Shown here: positions 1-8,222 of the stretch, piece after piece
Layout of the letters: each line of letters opens with the position of its first letter
Numbering within the stretch: position 1 is the stretch's first letter
Source: an uncultured Alistipes sp.
GTDB taxonomy: Bacteria > Bacteroidota > Bacteroidia > Bacteroidales > Rikenellaceae
Length of the DNA stretch: 64,000 nt
Direction of reading: 5' to 3'
Assembly (NCBI GenBank): GCA_947623305.1
Contig: CANQGQ010000001.1
Location: 310,001-374,000 of the forward strand
Notes under the pieces: generated by a model
Told to the model about the DNA's origin: nothing
Seen by the model: only the letters and a program-made list of their open reading frames with translations
Databases searched by the model: none
Translations under genes and position numbers: made by a program

Positions 1-1
1 C

Positions 2-106
2 CCGTTCTACACGGGTAAGATGAAGTTGGTGGACACCGCCGGCCGCGTCGATAAGTTTATGAGCCGCTACGCAAAACGCTACGATAAGAAAAACGCCGCC
101 AAATAA
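2..106 (+). CDS. rpmE2: 50S ribosomal protein L31 type B, C-terminal fragment
   Basis: This is the last 34 codons of a gene that begins before the window. The reading frame starting at base 2 gives [19 protein letters not shown] followed by a basic tail and TAA. The HPF(Y/F)TGK...DTxGRV-KF pattern is the typical C-terminal half of bacterial L31, and the lack of nearby Cys residues fits the zinc-free type B form, although the N-terminus that would settle this is missing. The product is a structural protein of the large ribosomal subunit. A strong rho-independent hairpin follows directly. The ORF track omits it because the start is outside the window. Confidence 0.85.
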   Translation, partial: PFYTGKMKLVDTAGRVDKFMSRYAKRYDKKNAAK

Positions 107-130
107 TCCGGTCGGCCGTTTTATCAAAGG

Positions 131-165
131 GAGGCAGTTTGTCATTGCAAACTGTCTCTTTTTTT
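131..165 (+). terminator. rho-independent terminator of rpmE2
   Basis: The inverted repeat GGCAGTTTG / CAAACTGTC (one G-U pair) has a 6-nt loop and is followed by CTCTTTTTTT. It lies 25 bases after the rpmE2 stop codon. Confidence 0.85.
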
Positions 166-430
166 ATTAGCGCGATAGATTCTTGCGATGGTTCGGAAAG
201 GCGTCGTCCCTGCCTGCCGTTTTGCCTAAAAATGATGCGGCTCTTTGAGCCGCGCGGGCCGAAGCCTCCGCCCGCGGAGGCCCGCCCTTGGCGTCCTCCG
301 CAGTCTTCGGCCCGCTTTATTATTAACTGGCACAGCTCGCACCGTTTTTGGGTAAAAAACGGTCGGCAGCTAAGAAGTCGATCGAAAGCACTGCAACATC
401 CCACCGCATGGAACCCCGTTCAAACGGGGC
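161..430. repeat. compound intergenic repeat (A-end, palindromes, 62-bp GC module)
   Basis: This stretch holds no gene. It starts with the AT-rich end TTTTTATTAGCGCGATAGA (161-180). Then come a palindrome GCGGCTCTTTGAGCCGC (237-253), the 62-bp GC-rich module (254-315), a second AT-rich end of the form TTATTAACTGGCAC (about 319-335), and a palindrome CCCCGTTCAAACGGGG (414-429) preceded by CGCATGGAA. The last palindrome contains the stop codon of trmB. Related modules recur near 9.6, 28.5, 29.8, 34.2, 50.6, 57.2 and 59.5 kb. Confidence 0.75.
254..315. repeat. 62-bp GC-rich hairpin module, copy 1
   Basis: The outer arms GCGGGCCGAAG / CTTCGGCCCGC pair with each other and enclose an inner hairpin CCTCCG-CCCG-CGGAGG. 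It differs from 9646-9707 at a single base, and a slightly longer inverted copy is at 57261-57325. Confidence 0.85.
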
Positions 431-1169
431 GGCGGGCGGGCTCGTTATCTTTTTCCGGAAGGAGGTCTGCCTCCCACTCGAAAGCGGGAAAATCCCGTCG
501 CTCGCCCAGCGAAAAGCGAGTGTAGGTAATCGGCAGGCCCATCTTCAGAAAACGGCTTTCGTACGCCGTCTTCACCGAGAGCACTTCATCGGCATAGCCC
601 GTGCCGTAAATATCCGGATTCGCCACGCTGCACGGCAGCCCGAAACGGCCGATCACCGCCTGCGTATAGGCAAACAAGTGTTTCGAATCGGTTTTCAGAT
701 GGATTTTGCCCTCCGGCGCCAGCAGTCGCGCATAACGGGCCAGAAAATCGGGCGACGTGAGCCGTTTGGCGGCCCGACGTGTCTTGAGCTGTGGATCGGG
801 AAAGGTAATCCAGATCTCCGAGACCTCGCCTTCGCCGAACAGGCTGTCGATAAATTCGATGCGGGTACGCAAAAATCCGACATTCGCAAGATGCCGTTCG
901 GTCGCGGTCTTCGCGCCGCGCCACATGCGCGCACCCTTAATATCAATGCCGATGTAGTTGCGTTCGGGGTCGCGCTCGGCCAATGCGACGGTATATTCGC
1001 CCTTGCCGCATCCCAGTTCGATGACGATGGGGCGATCGTTATGAAAAAAATCCCGCGCCCAATGCCCTTTGATGGGATGATCCCTACGGAACACCTCCTC
1101 GAATGCGGGTTGCAGGAAGCAGGCGAACGTTTCGTTCTCTCGGAATCGGCGAAGTTTGTCTTTGCCCAT
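420..1169 (-). CDS. trmB: tRNA (guanine-N7-)-methyltransferase
   Basis: The product methylates G46 in the variable loop of tRNAs using S-adenosylmethionine. The Rossmann SAM-binding motif IELGCGKGEYT lies at residues 50-60 and is followed by YIGIDIKGARMWRGAK. The substrate-side motif WITFPDPQLKTRRAAKRLTSP, with the later LKTDSKHLF segment, is diagnostic of TrmB. The length of 249 aa is normal. It is the last gene of a leftward ricT-gldH-trmB cluster, starting 9 bases after gldH ends. Its last residues (ARRPV) and TGA stop fall inside the palindrome CCCCGTTTGAACGGGG of the intergenic repeat family, so the natural C-terminus was probably reshaped by the repeat. Confidence 0.95.
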   Translation of the reverse strand: MGKDKLRRFRENETFACFLQPAFEEVFRRDHPIKGHWARDFFHNDRPIVIELGCGKGEYTVALAERDPERNYIGIDIKGARMWRGAKTATERHLANVGFLRTRIEFIDSLFGEGEVSEIWITFPDPQLKTRRAAKRLTSPDFLARYARLLAPEGKIHLKTDSKHLFAYTQAVIGRFGLPCSVANPDIYGTGYADEVLSVKTAYESRFLKMGLPITYTRFSLGERRDFPAFEWEADLLPEKDNEPARRPV

Positions 1170-1178
1170 AGCGCGTAA

Positions 1179-1619
1179 TCAATGGCTTTTCACAGTCTGG
1201 ATACCGACGGCCTCGATTCCGCGCAACGGATACAGCGGACGGATCGTCAGCCGATAATTGCCCGATCGGGACAACCGCACCCGTCGACGATAGTCGATGT
1301 CCGCTTCGGAACGTACGGCCGCCGGCACGGGTCGGGCGGGCAACCGGACAAGAAACGATTCTTCGAAACGGAGCGAATCGGGCGTTACGACCGCAATGCG
1401 CAGCGTGAACGTATCGGCAGCGATCCGGTCATCGCTCCGCACGAAAAGTTGCCAATCGTAGCAATCCAGCGTATCGGTATTGGGCAGGATCAACTCCACG
1501 GGATCGACCCACGTCGTTGCATCGACATCGGCCTCGATCGACCGATAGGGCGACGAACACCCCATGACGAGCGACCAGCCTCCCACGACTGCAAAAAACA
1601 TCCAACGTGTCCGTGCCAT
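1179..1619 (-). CDS. gldH: gliding-motility-type lipoprotein GldH
   Basis: This is a 146-aa lipoprotein with an N-terminal signal and the lipobox VMGCSS. The body (YRSIEADVDATTWVDP..., ...YRLTIRPLYPLRGIEAVGI) resembles the GldH family, which is common in Bacteroidota including species that do not glide, where its role is unclear. I chose the ATG at 1619 because it begins MARTRWMFF, directly before a hydrophobic stretch. The longer open frame in the ORF track merely runs through the low-complexity tail of ricT. It starts 4 bases after the ricT stop, so the two are almost certainly cotranscribed. Confidence 0.75.
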   Translation of the reverse strand: MARTRWMFFAVVGGWSLVMGCSSPYRSIEADVDATTWVDPVELILPNTDTLDCYDWQLFVRSDDRIAADTFTLRIAVVTPDSLRFEESFLVRLPARPVPAAVRSEADIDYRRRVRLSRSGNYRLTIRPLYPLRGIEAVGIQTVKSH

Positions 1620-1623
1620 CCGT

Positions 1624-3150
1624 CTATTTATCGGCCGATTGCGGCGTCGAACCGCCCGAACCGCCTTGGTTCGTTCCATTCTGGTTCGTTGTGCCCGAAC
1701 GATTGGAGTTGCCCCCGTTGTCCGAGCTGTTCCCGTTCCGATTATTCTGACCGTTCCGGCCATTTCCGTTGTTCGGATTTCCGCCGCGGCGATTGTTGTT
1801 GCGGTTATTGTTGTTATTCCGACGGCCGTCCGCATGGTTGCGGTTATTCGCCATGTTGCGGTGATTGCGACGGCCCTGACCACCTTGTGCCGTCTGTGCC
1901 GCCTCCGCCGGTTCGTCCGATGCAACAGCCGATGCAACCGATACAGCCACTTCGTCTTGCGGCGGGCGATTCGGATTGGCCGATTGCGGCTGCGGACGAC
2001 GGTTCGACGATCGGTTGTTGCGATTCTTCCTGCGACGACGCGCCGAATCGAAACGGGTGATGCTGTCCTCCTCCGATCCCGACGTATATTCGGGTTCATG
2101 GTCGACCGCCGGCTCGACACCCTCACCTTGCAACCGTTCGACCTTGGTTCCGGCCCGATTGAGGGCCAAAATCTCCTGCACACGCGCCACGGGCAGCGTT
2201 ACGACATTGGCCAACGCCTCTTTCGACGACGAGAAGGTCATCGTGCCGCTCAGCAAGTCGGTCTTCACCAAGAAGTATTCGCCATCGACGGTCTGCAACG
2301 GTTCGCGCAAACGCGGGAAGTTCTTGCGTGCCTCGACATAGGTGTCGTACTCGTACATCATGCAGCACTTCAACTTCGAGCACTGGCCGGCCAGTTTCTG
2401 GGGATTGAGCGAAATATCCTGCGCACGCGCCGCGCCCGTCGTAACGCTCGAGAAGCTCGACATCCACGAAGCACAGCACAGCTCGCGGCCGCACGCCCCC
2501 AGTCCGCCGATGCGGCCCGCCTCCTGACGGGCCCCGATCTGCTTCATCTCGATGCGGATATGGAACCGCTCGGCGAAGACTTTGATTAATTCACGGAAAT
2601 CTACGCGCTCGTCGGCAATATAATAAAAGATCGCCTTGATTTTGTCGCCTTGATACTCGACGTCGCCGATCTTCATATTCAGCCCCATGTCGGCGGCGAT
2701 CTGACGGGCGGCAATCATCGTTTCGTGTTCCAGCGCGATGGCCTCCTGCCAGCGTTCGATGTCATAGGGTTTGGCCTTGCGGTAGACCTTCTTGAACTCG
2801 CCGTTGTAGGGATTGAATCCCGTGCGGCGCATCTGACGCGCCACCAAATCGCCCGTCAGCGTAACGATGCCGATGTCGTGGCCGGGCGAAGCCTCGACCG
2901 CCACGATGTCGCCGCATCGCAGCGGCTGGTTCGTCGCATTCTGATAGAACGACCGGCGCGTATTCTTGAAGCGCACCTCGACGATGTCGTCGGGCAGCTG
3001 GGCCGGATAGTCCGCCAGCCACGGAGTTTCGTGCAGTTTGAAGCAACCGTCGGCCATCTGCGCCTGGCATTCGGCTTCGCTGTTGCAGAAGCCGCAGCCG
3101 CGTCCGACCTCGGGGATGAAACGGGCAGTATGTCGTTGTTCGTTATCCAT
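1624..3150 (-). CDS. ricT: RicT/YaaT (PSP1) family protein with Asn/Arg/Gly-rich tail
   Basis: The PSP1 C-terminal domain is clear from the cysteine motifs CGRELCC (C220, C225, C226) and CSKLKCCMMYE (C257, C262, C263), plus CGFC near residue 19. In Bacillus, RicT (YaaT) belongs to an Fe-S-containing complex that affects RNA processing and development. Its role in Bacteroidota is not established. The conserved region ends near residue 375. It is followed by about 130 residues made almost only of N, R, G, S and Q (NNNRNNNRRGGNPNNG and similar), which look disordered and possibly RNA-binding. It heads a cluster with gldH and trmB. A -7-like TATCTTTA lies 21 bases before the ATG. Confidence 0.88.
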   Translation of the reverse strand: MDNEQRHTARFIPEVGRGCGFCNSEAECQAQMADGCFKLHETPWLADYPAQLPDDIVEVRFKNTRRSFYQNATNQPLRCGDIVAVEASPGHDIGIVTLTGDLVARQMRRTGFNPYNGEFKKVYRKAKPYDIERWQEAIALEHETMIAARQIAADMGLNMKIGDVEYQGDKIKAIFYYIADERVDFRELIKVFAERFHIRIEMKQIGARQEAGRIGGLGACGRELCCASWMSSFSSVTTGAARAQDISLNPQKLAGQCSKLKCCMMYEYDTYVEARKNFPRLREPLQTVDGEYFLVKTDLLSGTMTFSSSKEALANVVTLPVARVQEILALNRAGTKVERLQGEGVEPAVDHEPEYTSGSEEDSITRFDSARRRRKNRNNRSSNRRPQPQSANPNRPPQDEVAVSVASAVASDEPAEAAQTAQGGQGRRNHRNMANNRNHADGRRNNNNNRNNNRRGGNPNNGNGRNGQNNRNGNSSDNGGNSNRSGTTNQNGTNQGGSGGSTPQSADK

Positions 3151-3171
3151 GATGAGGAAGAGTAATCTGCG

Positions 3172-3179
3172 TAAAGATA
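3172..3179 (-). promoter_or_regulatory. -7 box of the ricT-gldH-trmB cluster
   Basis: On the minus strand TATCTTTA matches the Bacteroidota TAnnTTTG box except for the last base. It leaves a leader of about 15 nt before the ricT ATG at 3150. No clear -33 TTTG is present. Confidence 0.5.
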
Positions 3180-3200
3180 CGAAAATTTTTATTAACGCGA
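3180..3200. repeat. isolated AT-rich repeat end
   Basis: TTTTTATTAACGCGATAGAC at about 3186 matches the terminal repeat of the MITE-like units, next to the ricT promoter and 3' of the S41 gene. Confidence 0.6.
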
Positions 3201-3242
3201 TAGACAGCCACCGTGCTTTCGGCCGTCATCGACGCTCCCGTC

Positions 3243-4820
3243 TTACTCCTCGGAGCGGGGCAGCAGCACCATGTTCTGCACACGAGCCGGCCGCAGCGTA
3301 CGGAGCTGCATGCTGCCGAATGCGCGGGTCGCGGCCGTTTTCTCGGGAGCGGGAACGGGTTTCGCCCCCGTTTCGATCCATTGCATGGCATAGAAGAGCA
3401 GCTCGTCATGCTCTGCATCGCCCCATTCGAGCGGATGGTATTCGTAGTTATCCCCGTCTACAACCTCATAAAACGGCCTATCGACAGCCTCCACATCGGG
3501 TTCGAAGCCGTTGCCGTAATCGCGCTCGCCCTTGGCATTCTCGATGTAGAAAGTGATGGGACTGAAATCATATTCGTAATCGCCGAACTCTTTCTCCAAA
3601 GGCTCCATGCCGACGTTCTTGCCGTTGGTCGTCGTGCCGACCAGCCGCACCTCGAAATCCAGTCCGCGCAGTCCGTTGACCACCAATTCGCTGGCCGAAG
3701 CCGTATCGCCCGTACAAAGTACATAGACCTGTTTAAGTCCGAGGGCCGAAGCGAGGGCCGTCTGGATCTTGTCGTGCCGGTATTTCGAATTGGTCGTATT
3801 GTACTGCGCCACACCCAGTTTGTAGATGTCGGGCGTTTCGCGCGACCGATCGTCGTTGTATTTCGTGGAAGCATAGACCTGGCCCTTGTAGGCATCGCCT
3901 GCGATGAGGGTCGCCAACACCGCACTCGACACGACGTGTCCGCCGCCGTTGTAACGCAGGTCGAGCACCAATTCGTCGACCTTCTCCTTGCGGAACTCCT
4001 CGAAAGCTGCAATCAGTTCATCGTCATAATAATAATTGAAACTGCCGTAGCAAAGGTAGCCCACTTTCTTGCCGCTGTCGGTCGTGAGGACTTCGGACAA
4101 CCAGACGGGGTTGTCCGCATACGAGGCAGCCGTAATCGAAAGATCGGATCCCGTTTTGCCGGTATTCATGTCGTATAGGGCCACCTTGACCGTTCCCGAT
4201 TCGGTCGTCATCAATTTTTTCCAGTTATTATCCAGATTCGAATCTTTGATTTCAGCTCCGTCGACCTTCGCAATCAGGTCGCCGCGCTTCAATCCCTTCT
4301 TGGCGGCCGGCGAATCGGGCGTTACGGCTGCAACCACAAACGCATAAGGGGCACTTTTACCGTCTTCATTAAGACTGGCATAGAACATCATCTCGAACCC
4401 CAACCCTTGGGCCTGCTCGCGTGTACCGCGGGTCTGGATGCCGGCCGTCGCAGCCGACGCCTTGTAACGCGAAATATTCGAATAGAAATATGAACGTTCC
4501 AACTTGCCGGTTTTTTCGTTTATCGCCCAATGGCCGTCGTCGCGGTTGACATTGTTCTGCGCGGCAACTTTCATCAATACGTCATCGAGAAACTTCTCGT
4601 ATTCGAGCGAATAATCGGGTTTCACCTGCTGCACGGCCTTGTTCCACAAATAGTGCGTCTTCATATAGTCGAACATCCACCGGTCGATATCGGCATCGGA
4701 AGTTTCCGATGGTTCGGGCTCAGGACGCGAGAGTTCATCCTTGGAACACCCCGTACCGACGAAAGCGAAGAGAAACGCAAAAGCGATTCCCGAACGGAAG
4801 GTTGCAATGATTCGTTTCAT
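3243..4820 (-). CDS. S41 family peptidase lipoprotein (C-terminal processing protease type)
   Basis: The protein has 525 aa with a lipoprotein signal (FAFVGTGCSKDE, Cys25), so it should be anchored in the periplasm or outer membrane. After an N-terminal helical region (SDADIDRWMFDYMKTHYLWN) comes a PDZ-like segment (VTPDSPAAKKGLKRGDLIAKVDG) and then the S41 core. The catalytic Ser is in DTASASELVVNGL (about Ser377) and the partner Lys in TTTNGKNVG (about residue 401). These proteases cleave near protein C-termini. It starts 2 bases after nth ends, within the uvrD-nth-S41 group. The substrate is unknown. Confidence 0.9.
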   Translation of the reverse strand: MKRIIATFRSGIAFAFLFAFVGTGCSKDELSRPEPEPSETSDADIDRWMFDYMKTHYLWNKAVQQVKPDYSLEYEKFLDDVLMKVAAQNNVNRDDGHWAINEKTGKLERSYFYSNISRYKASAATAGIQTRGTREQAQGLGFEMMFYASLNEDGKSAPYAFVVAAVTPDSPAAKKGLKRGDLIAKVDGAEIKDSNLDNNWKKLMTTESGTVKVALYDMNTGKTGSDLSITAASYADNPVWLSEVLTTDSGKKVGYLCYGSFNYYYDDELIAAFEEFRKEKVDELVLDLRYNGGGHVVSSAVLATLIAGDAYKGQVYASTKYNDDRSRETPDIYKLGVAQYNTTNSKYRHDKIQTALASALGLKQVYVLCTGDTASASELVVNGLRGLDFEVRLVGTTTNGKNVGMEPLEKEFGDYEYDFSPITFYIENAKGERDYGNGFEPDVEAVDRPFYEVVDGDNYEYHPLEWGDAEHDELLFYAMQWIETGAKPVPAPEKTAATRAFGSMQLRTLRPARVQNMVLLPRSEE

Positions 4821-4822
4821 AA

Positions 4823-5503
4823 CTATTTCGATTTAACGGTAATTTTTGTTTTCGACGCACCTTTTCTGCAGTCTGCAGCGTACTTCCGACACCAGGGGGT
4901 CAATCCGCAGGCCTCGCACTTGGGAGCGCGAGCCATGCAGGTGTAACGCCCGTGCAGAATCAACCAATGATGCGCCACGGGCAGCAAGTGCGACGGAATG
5001 CCCTTTTCGAGCGCCAATTCGGTTTGGAGCGGCGTTTTCGAACCGGTGGTGAGCCCCATGCGTTCCGACACGCGGAAAACGTGCGTATCGACGGGCATCA
5101 CCTCCTTGTTCCACAACACGGCGCCCAGGACGTTGGCCGTTTTGCGGCCCACACCGGGCAGGCGTTGCAGTTGTTCGAGATCGGAGGGCACCTCGCCGCC
5201 GAACTCAGCGCAGAGCATCCGCGCCATCGCCGCAAGGTTTTTCGCCTTATTGTTCGGATAGGAGATGCTGCGGATATACGAATAAATCGCCTCGGGCGTC
5301 GCTTCGGCCATCGCCTGCGGGGTCGGGAACGCCTCGAACAGCGCCGGTGTGGTCAGGTTGACCCGTTTGTCGGTGCACTGTGCCGACAGGATGACCGCCA
5401 CCAGCAGCTGATAGGGGTCTTTGTAATGCAACTCGCTTTCGGCCACCGGCATGTGTTCCGAGAACCAGGCGATGATGCCTGCATATCGTTGTTTCGTCGT
5501 CAT
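4823..5503 (-). CDS. nth: endonuclease III
   Basis: A base-excision-repair DNA glycosylase/AP lyase acting on oxidised pyrimidines. The helix-hairpin-helix LPGVGRKTANV carries the catalytic Lys121, and the catalytic Asp139 is in PVDTHVFRV. The 4Fe-4S cluster ligands are C189-X6-C196-X2-C199-X5-C205. The length of 226 aa is typical. It lies 52 bases after the uvrD/pcrA-type helicase and 2 bases before the S41 gene, all in the same direction, so a DNA-repair operon with the protease as passenger is likely. Confidence 0.96.
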   Translation of the reverse strand: MTTKQRYAGIIAWFSEHMPVAESELHYKDPYQLLVAVILSAQCTDKRVNLTTPALFEAFPTPQAMAEATPEAIYSYIRSISYPNNKAKNLAAMARMLCAEFGGEVPSDLEQLQRLPGVGRKTANVLGAVLWNKEVMPVDTHVFRVSERMGLTTGSKTPLQTELALEKGIPSHLLPVAHHWLILHGRYTCMARAPKCEACGLTPWCRKYAADCRKGASKTKITVKSK

Positions 5504-5555
5504 ACGTTCTTTCTCTCTACGGCGTTTCGCCGTGCGGGCACAGTTTGCGCCCCAC

Positions 5556-8039
5556 TTACAGTTTGGTCAGCTTCGCGAAACGGGCCAGCAGCGTCTTTTC
5601 GCCCTCGCGTCCGAAGTCGATCACCAATTTGCAATCGCCTACCAGCGTCTCGATGCGCCGCACGACCCCTTCGCCGAATTTCGGATGCGCGACCCGTTCG
5701 CCCTCCCGATAGGCGCAACCGCCACCGGTTATGCCAACCGCGCCGGACACACCGGCCCCGCCGACCGCCAGTGCGACATCGGGCTCTTTCTGACGCACGC
5801 CCAACCGGCGCATCCCCTCGGTCGAGGTGCGCGGCGTCTGCACGAGGGCCGGATCGGGCGCCGTATGCGGATGTTGCGAAAAACCGCCTTGCACCGGACG
5901 CCGCTGCGGAAACCCGTTGCGGGGACTCCCCTCGCCCCGCTGCTGGAAGCGATAATCGAACCGCCGGCGCAACTGGTCGAGCGCCGACGCGCCGTCCTCC
6001 TGGCCGAAACCGTCGGGCCGCTGCTCCTCACGATCGGCATCGGCCTGCACGTATCGGGGGTCGATCTCGCGCAGGAACCGGCTCGGCTTCGAGAACTCCA
6101 TGTTGCCCCATTTGAACCGCATGTCGGCATAAGAGATGGTCGCCGCCACCTTGGCCCGCGTAAGCGCCACATAGAACAGACGCCGTTCCTCCTCCATGCC
6201 GTCGGGCGTCTCCATGGCCCGCTGCGACGGAAAAAGATTCTCCTCGACGCCGACGATGTAGACGTATTTGTACTCCAGTCCTTTCGCTGAATGAACGGTC
6301 ATCAGGGTTACTTTATTGTCATCGGTCGAAGCATCCTTGTCCATGTCGGTCAGCAGCATGATGTTCTGCAACCACTCCTCGACGGTCGCCTCCTCGTCGG
6401 GCCGGCGTTCGTCGTTGCGGATCGCCGCATCGACCTGCTCCTTGAAGAGCTGCATCGAGTTGAGCAGCTCCTCGATATTGTCCAATGCCGAGGCCGCCTC
6501 AGGCCCCGTCTCGGCCCGGTAGAGGGCCAAAATCCCCGAGCGGCTGGCGACCTCCAATCCGAAGTCGTAGAGTCCCTTCTCAGCCCGCATCAACGACAGC
6601 GAACGAATCAGCTGCACGAACTCCGCCACCTTGCGGGCGATGGCTTTCTGTACGGCATCGGCCACGGGTTCGGAGACCAGCGCATCGACCGCCTTCCACA
6701 TCGAAACGCCGCGTTCCTGCGCCAGTTGCGCGATGCGCTCGACGGTCGTTTCGCCGATGCCGCGGGCGGGATAGTTGACGACGCGTCGGAAGGCCTCGTC
6801 GTCGCGCGGATTGACGATCAACCGCAGATAACCCAACATATCCCGAATCTCCTTGTGGTCGTAGAACGACATGCCCTTGTAGATCCGGTACGGGATTCCG
6901 TGATGCCGCAGACTGTCCTCGATGGCGCTCGACTGCTTGTTCGTCCGATAGAGGATCACCGCCTCCGACCATTCGTCGCCGGCCCCGCGCACCTTGTCGC
7001 GCAGGTCGCTGACGACCCTTTCGGCCTCCTCTCGGTCGGTATAGGCCCGCAGAATGCGGATGGGTTCGCCCTCGTCGCCCTCCGAAAAGCAATGTTTCTC
7101 CATGCGGCGGGAGTTGCGGGCGATGACGGAATTGGCCGCCTCGACGATCGTACGGGTCGAACGATAGTTCCGCTCCAATTTAAAGACCCGCGCATCGGGG
7201 AAATCCTGCTGGAACGAGAGGATGTTTTCGATTTTCGCCCCGCGGAACGAATAGATCGACTGGGCGTCATCGCCTACGACGCAGACCCGCGCATGCCGCT
7301 CCGACAACCGCCGGATGATCCGATACTGCGCATAATTCGTGTCCTGGTACTCATCGACCAGAATATACTGGAACTGTTCCTGATAACGGGCCAGCACGTC
7401 GGGACAGTCGCGCAGCAGGATGTTGGTCTGCAACAGCAGATCATCGAAATCCATCGCATTGTTGTTCTTGCAGCGCTGGCAATAGATGTTGTAGATGTTG
7501 CCGAACTCGGGTCTCCGCGCCTGCCGGTCTTCGGCCAGATAGGCCGCCTTGGCCAGATAGGCGCCGGGCGTTACCAGACAGTTCTTCGCAAAGGAGATGC
7601 GCGAAGCCAACACATTGGGCTTGTAGTGTTCTTCGTCGAGATGCAGCTCGCGGACGATGGTTTTCAGCAGATGCTGGACGTCGTTCGGTTCGTAGATGGT
7701 GAACGTCGGCTGAAAGCCGATCCGTTCGGCATTTTCGCGCAGGATGCGCGAAAAGACGGAGTGGAACGTGCCCATCCGGATGTAGCGGCTCCGATCGCCG
7801 GGCACCATGCCCGCGATGCGGCTGCGCATCTGATCGGCAGCCTTGTTGGTGAAGGTGAGCGCCAGAATGCGGAACGGCGGGACGCCCTGTTCGATCATGT
7901 AGGCGATGCGCGAAGTGAGCACGCGCGTTTTGCCCGATCCCGCGCCCGCGATGATGAGCGACGGAACGTCGTAATTCACCACGGCCTCGCGCTGGGCGGG
8001 ATTGAGCCCCCGAAGAATATCCGATTCGGCTGTTTCCAT
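5556..8039 (-). CDS. UvrD/PcrA-type superfamily I DNA helicase
   Basis: An ATP-dependent 3'-5' helicase for repair and replication-fork processing. Visible motifs in order are Q motif LNPAQREAV, Walker A AGAGSGKTRVLTSRIAY, Ia TFTNKAADQMRSRI, II ILVDEYQDTN, III VGDDAQSIYSFRGA, IV NYRSTRTI, V TVHSAKGLEYKYV and VI RRLFYVALTRAK. A Tudor-like tail with GERVAHPKFGEGVVRRIE is typical of PcrA. I placed the start at 8039 (METAESDILRGLNPAQ, 827 aa) rather than 8195. The extension is not family-like, and a promoter box TACCTTTG ends 5 bases before this ATG. Confidence 0.95.
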   Translation of the reverse strand: METAESDILRGLNPAQREAVVNYDVPSLIIAGAGSGKTRVLTSRIAYMIEQGVPPFRILALTFTNKAADQMRSRIAGMVPGDRSRYIRMGTFHSVFSRILRENAERIGFQPTFTIYEPNDVQHLLKTIVRELHLDEEHYKPNVLASRISFAKNCLVTPGAYLAKAAYLAEDRQARRPEFGNIYNIYCQRCKNNNAMDFDDLLLQTNILLRDCPDVLARYQEQFQYILVDEYQDTNYAQYRIIRRLSERHARVCVVGDDAQSIYSFRGAKIENILSFQQDFPDARVFKLERNYRSTRTIVEAANSVIARNSRRMEKHCFSEGDEGEPIRILRAYTDREEAERVVSDLRDKVRGAGDEWSEAVILYRTNKQSSAIEDSLRHHGIPYRIYKGMSFYDHKEIRDMLGYLRLIVNPRDDEAFRRVVNYPARGIGETTVERIAQLAQERGVSMWKAVDALVSEPVADAVQKAIARKVAEFVQLIRSLSLMRAEKGLYDFGLEVASRSGILALYRAETGPEAASALDNIEELLNSMQLFKEQVDAAIRNDERRPDEEATVEEWLQNIMLLTDMDKDASTDDNKVTLMTVHSAKGLEYKYVYIVGVEENLFPSQRAMETPDGMEEERRLFYVALTRAKVAATISYADMRFKWGNMEFSKPSRFLREIDPRYVQADADREEQRPDGFGQEDGASALDQLRRRFDYRFQQRGEGSPRNGFPQRRPVQGGFSQHPHTAPDPALVQTPRTSTEGMRRLGVRQKEPDVALAVGGAGVSGAVGITGGGCAYREGERVAHPKFGEGVVRRIETLVGDCKLVIDFGREGEKTLLARFAKLTKL

Positions 8040-8044
8040 GCCGA

Positions 8045-8052
8045 CAAAGGTA
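8045..8052 (-). promoter_or_regulatory. -7 box of the uvrD/pcrA operon, near-leaderless
   Basis: TACCTTTG on the minus strand is separated from the ATG by only 5 bases, so transcription would begin at or next to the start codon. No -33 TTTG is seen. Confidence 0.55.
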
Positions 8053-8222
8053 CGTCTAATTTTCCGTTTCGGCGCCCGTTTTTTTCGAAAAAAATTCATA
8101 TATTCGCAGAGACGATGCCGCTTCTCCGCTCCGTTCGGGTTCCGTTCCGATGAACCGGACGACGCCGATACGGGAAAGCGGCCCCGCAACCGCATCCGAA
8201 AACACTAAAAAATAACGAACCG

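Noticed and set aside
46-404. ORFs at 57..404 (minus) and 139..525 (plus)
   Set aside because: They cover the rpmE2 terminator and the compound repeat and have no protein resemblance.
1182-2589. Long plus-strand ORFs opposite ricT and gldH (292 and 341 codons)
   Set aside because: They are antisense shadows produced by high GC and the repetitive Asn/Arg codons. The minus-strand frames carry the recognisable families.
6291-8153. 620-codon plus-strand ORF opposite the helicase
   Set aside because: Antisense shadow. All helicase motifs are on the minus strand.
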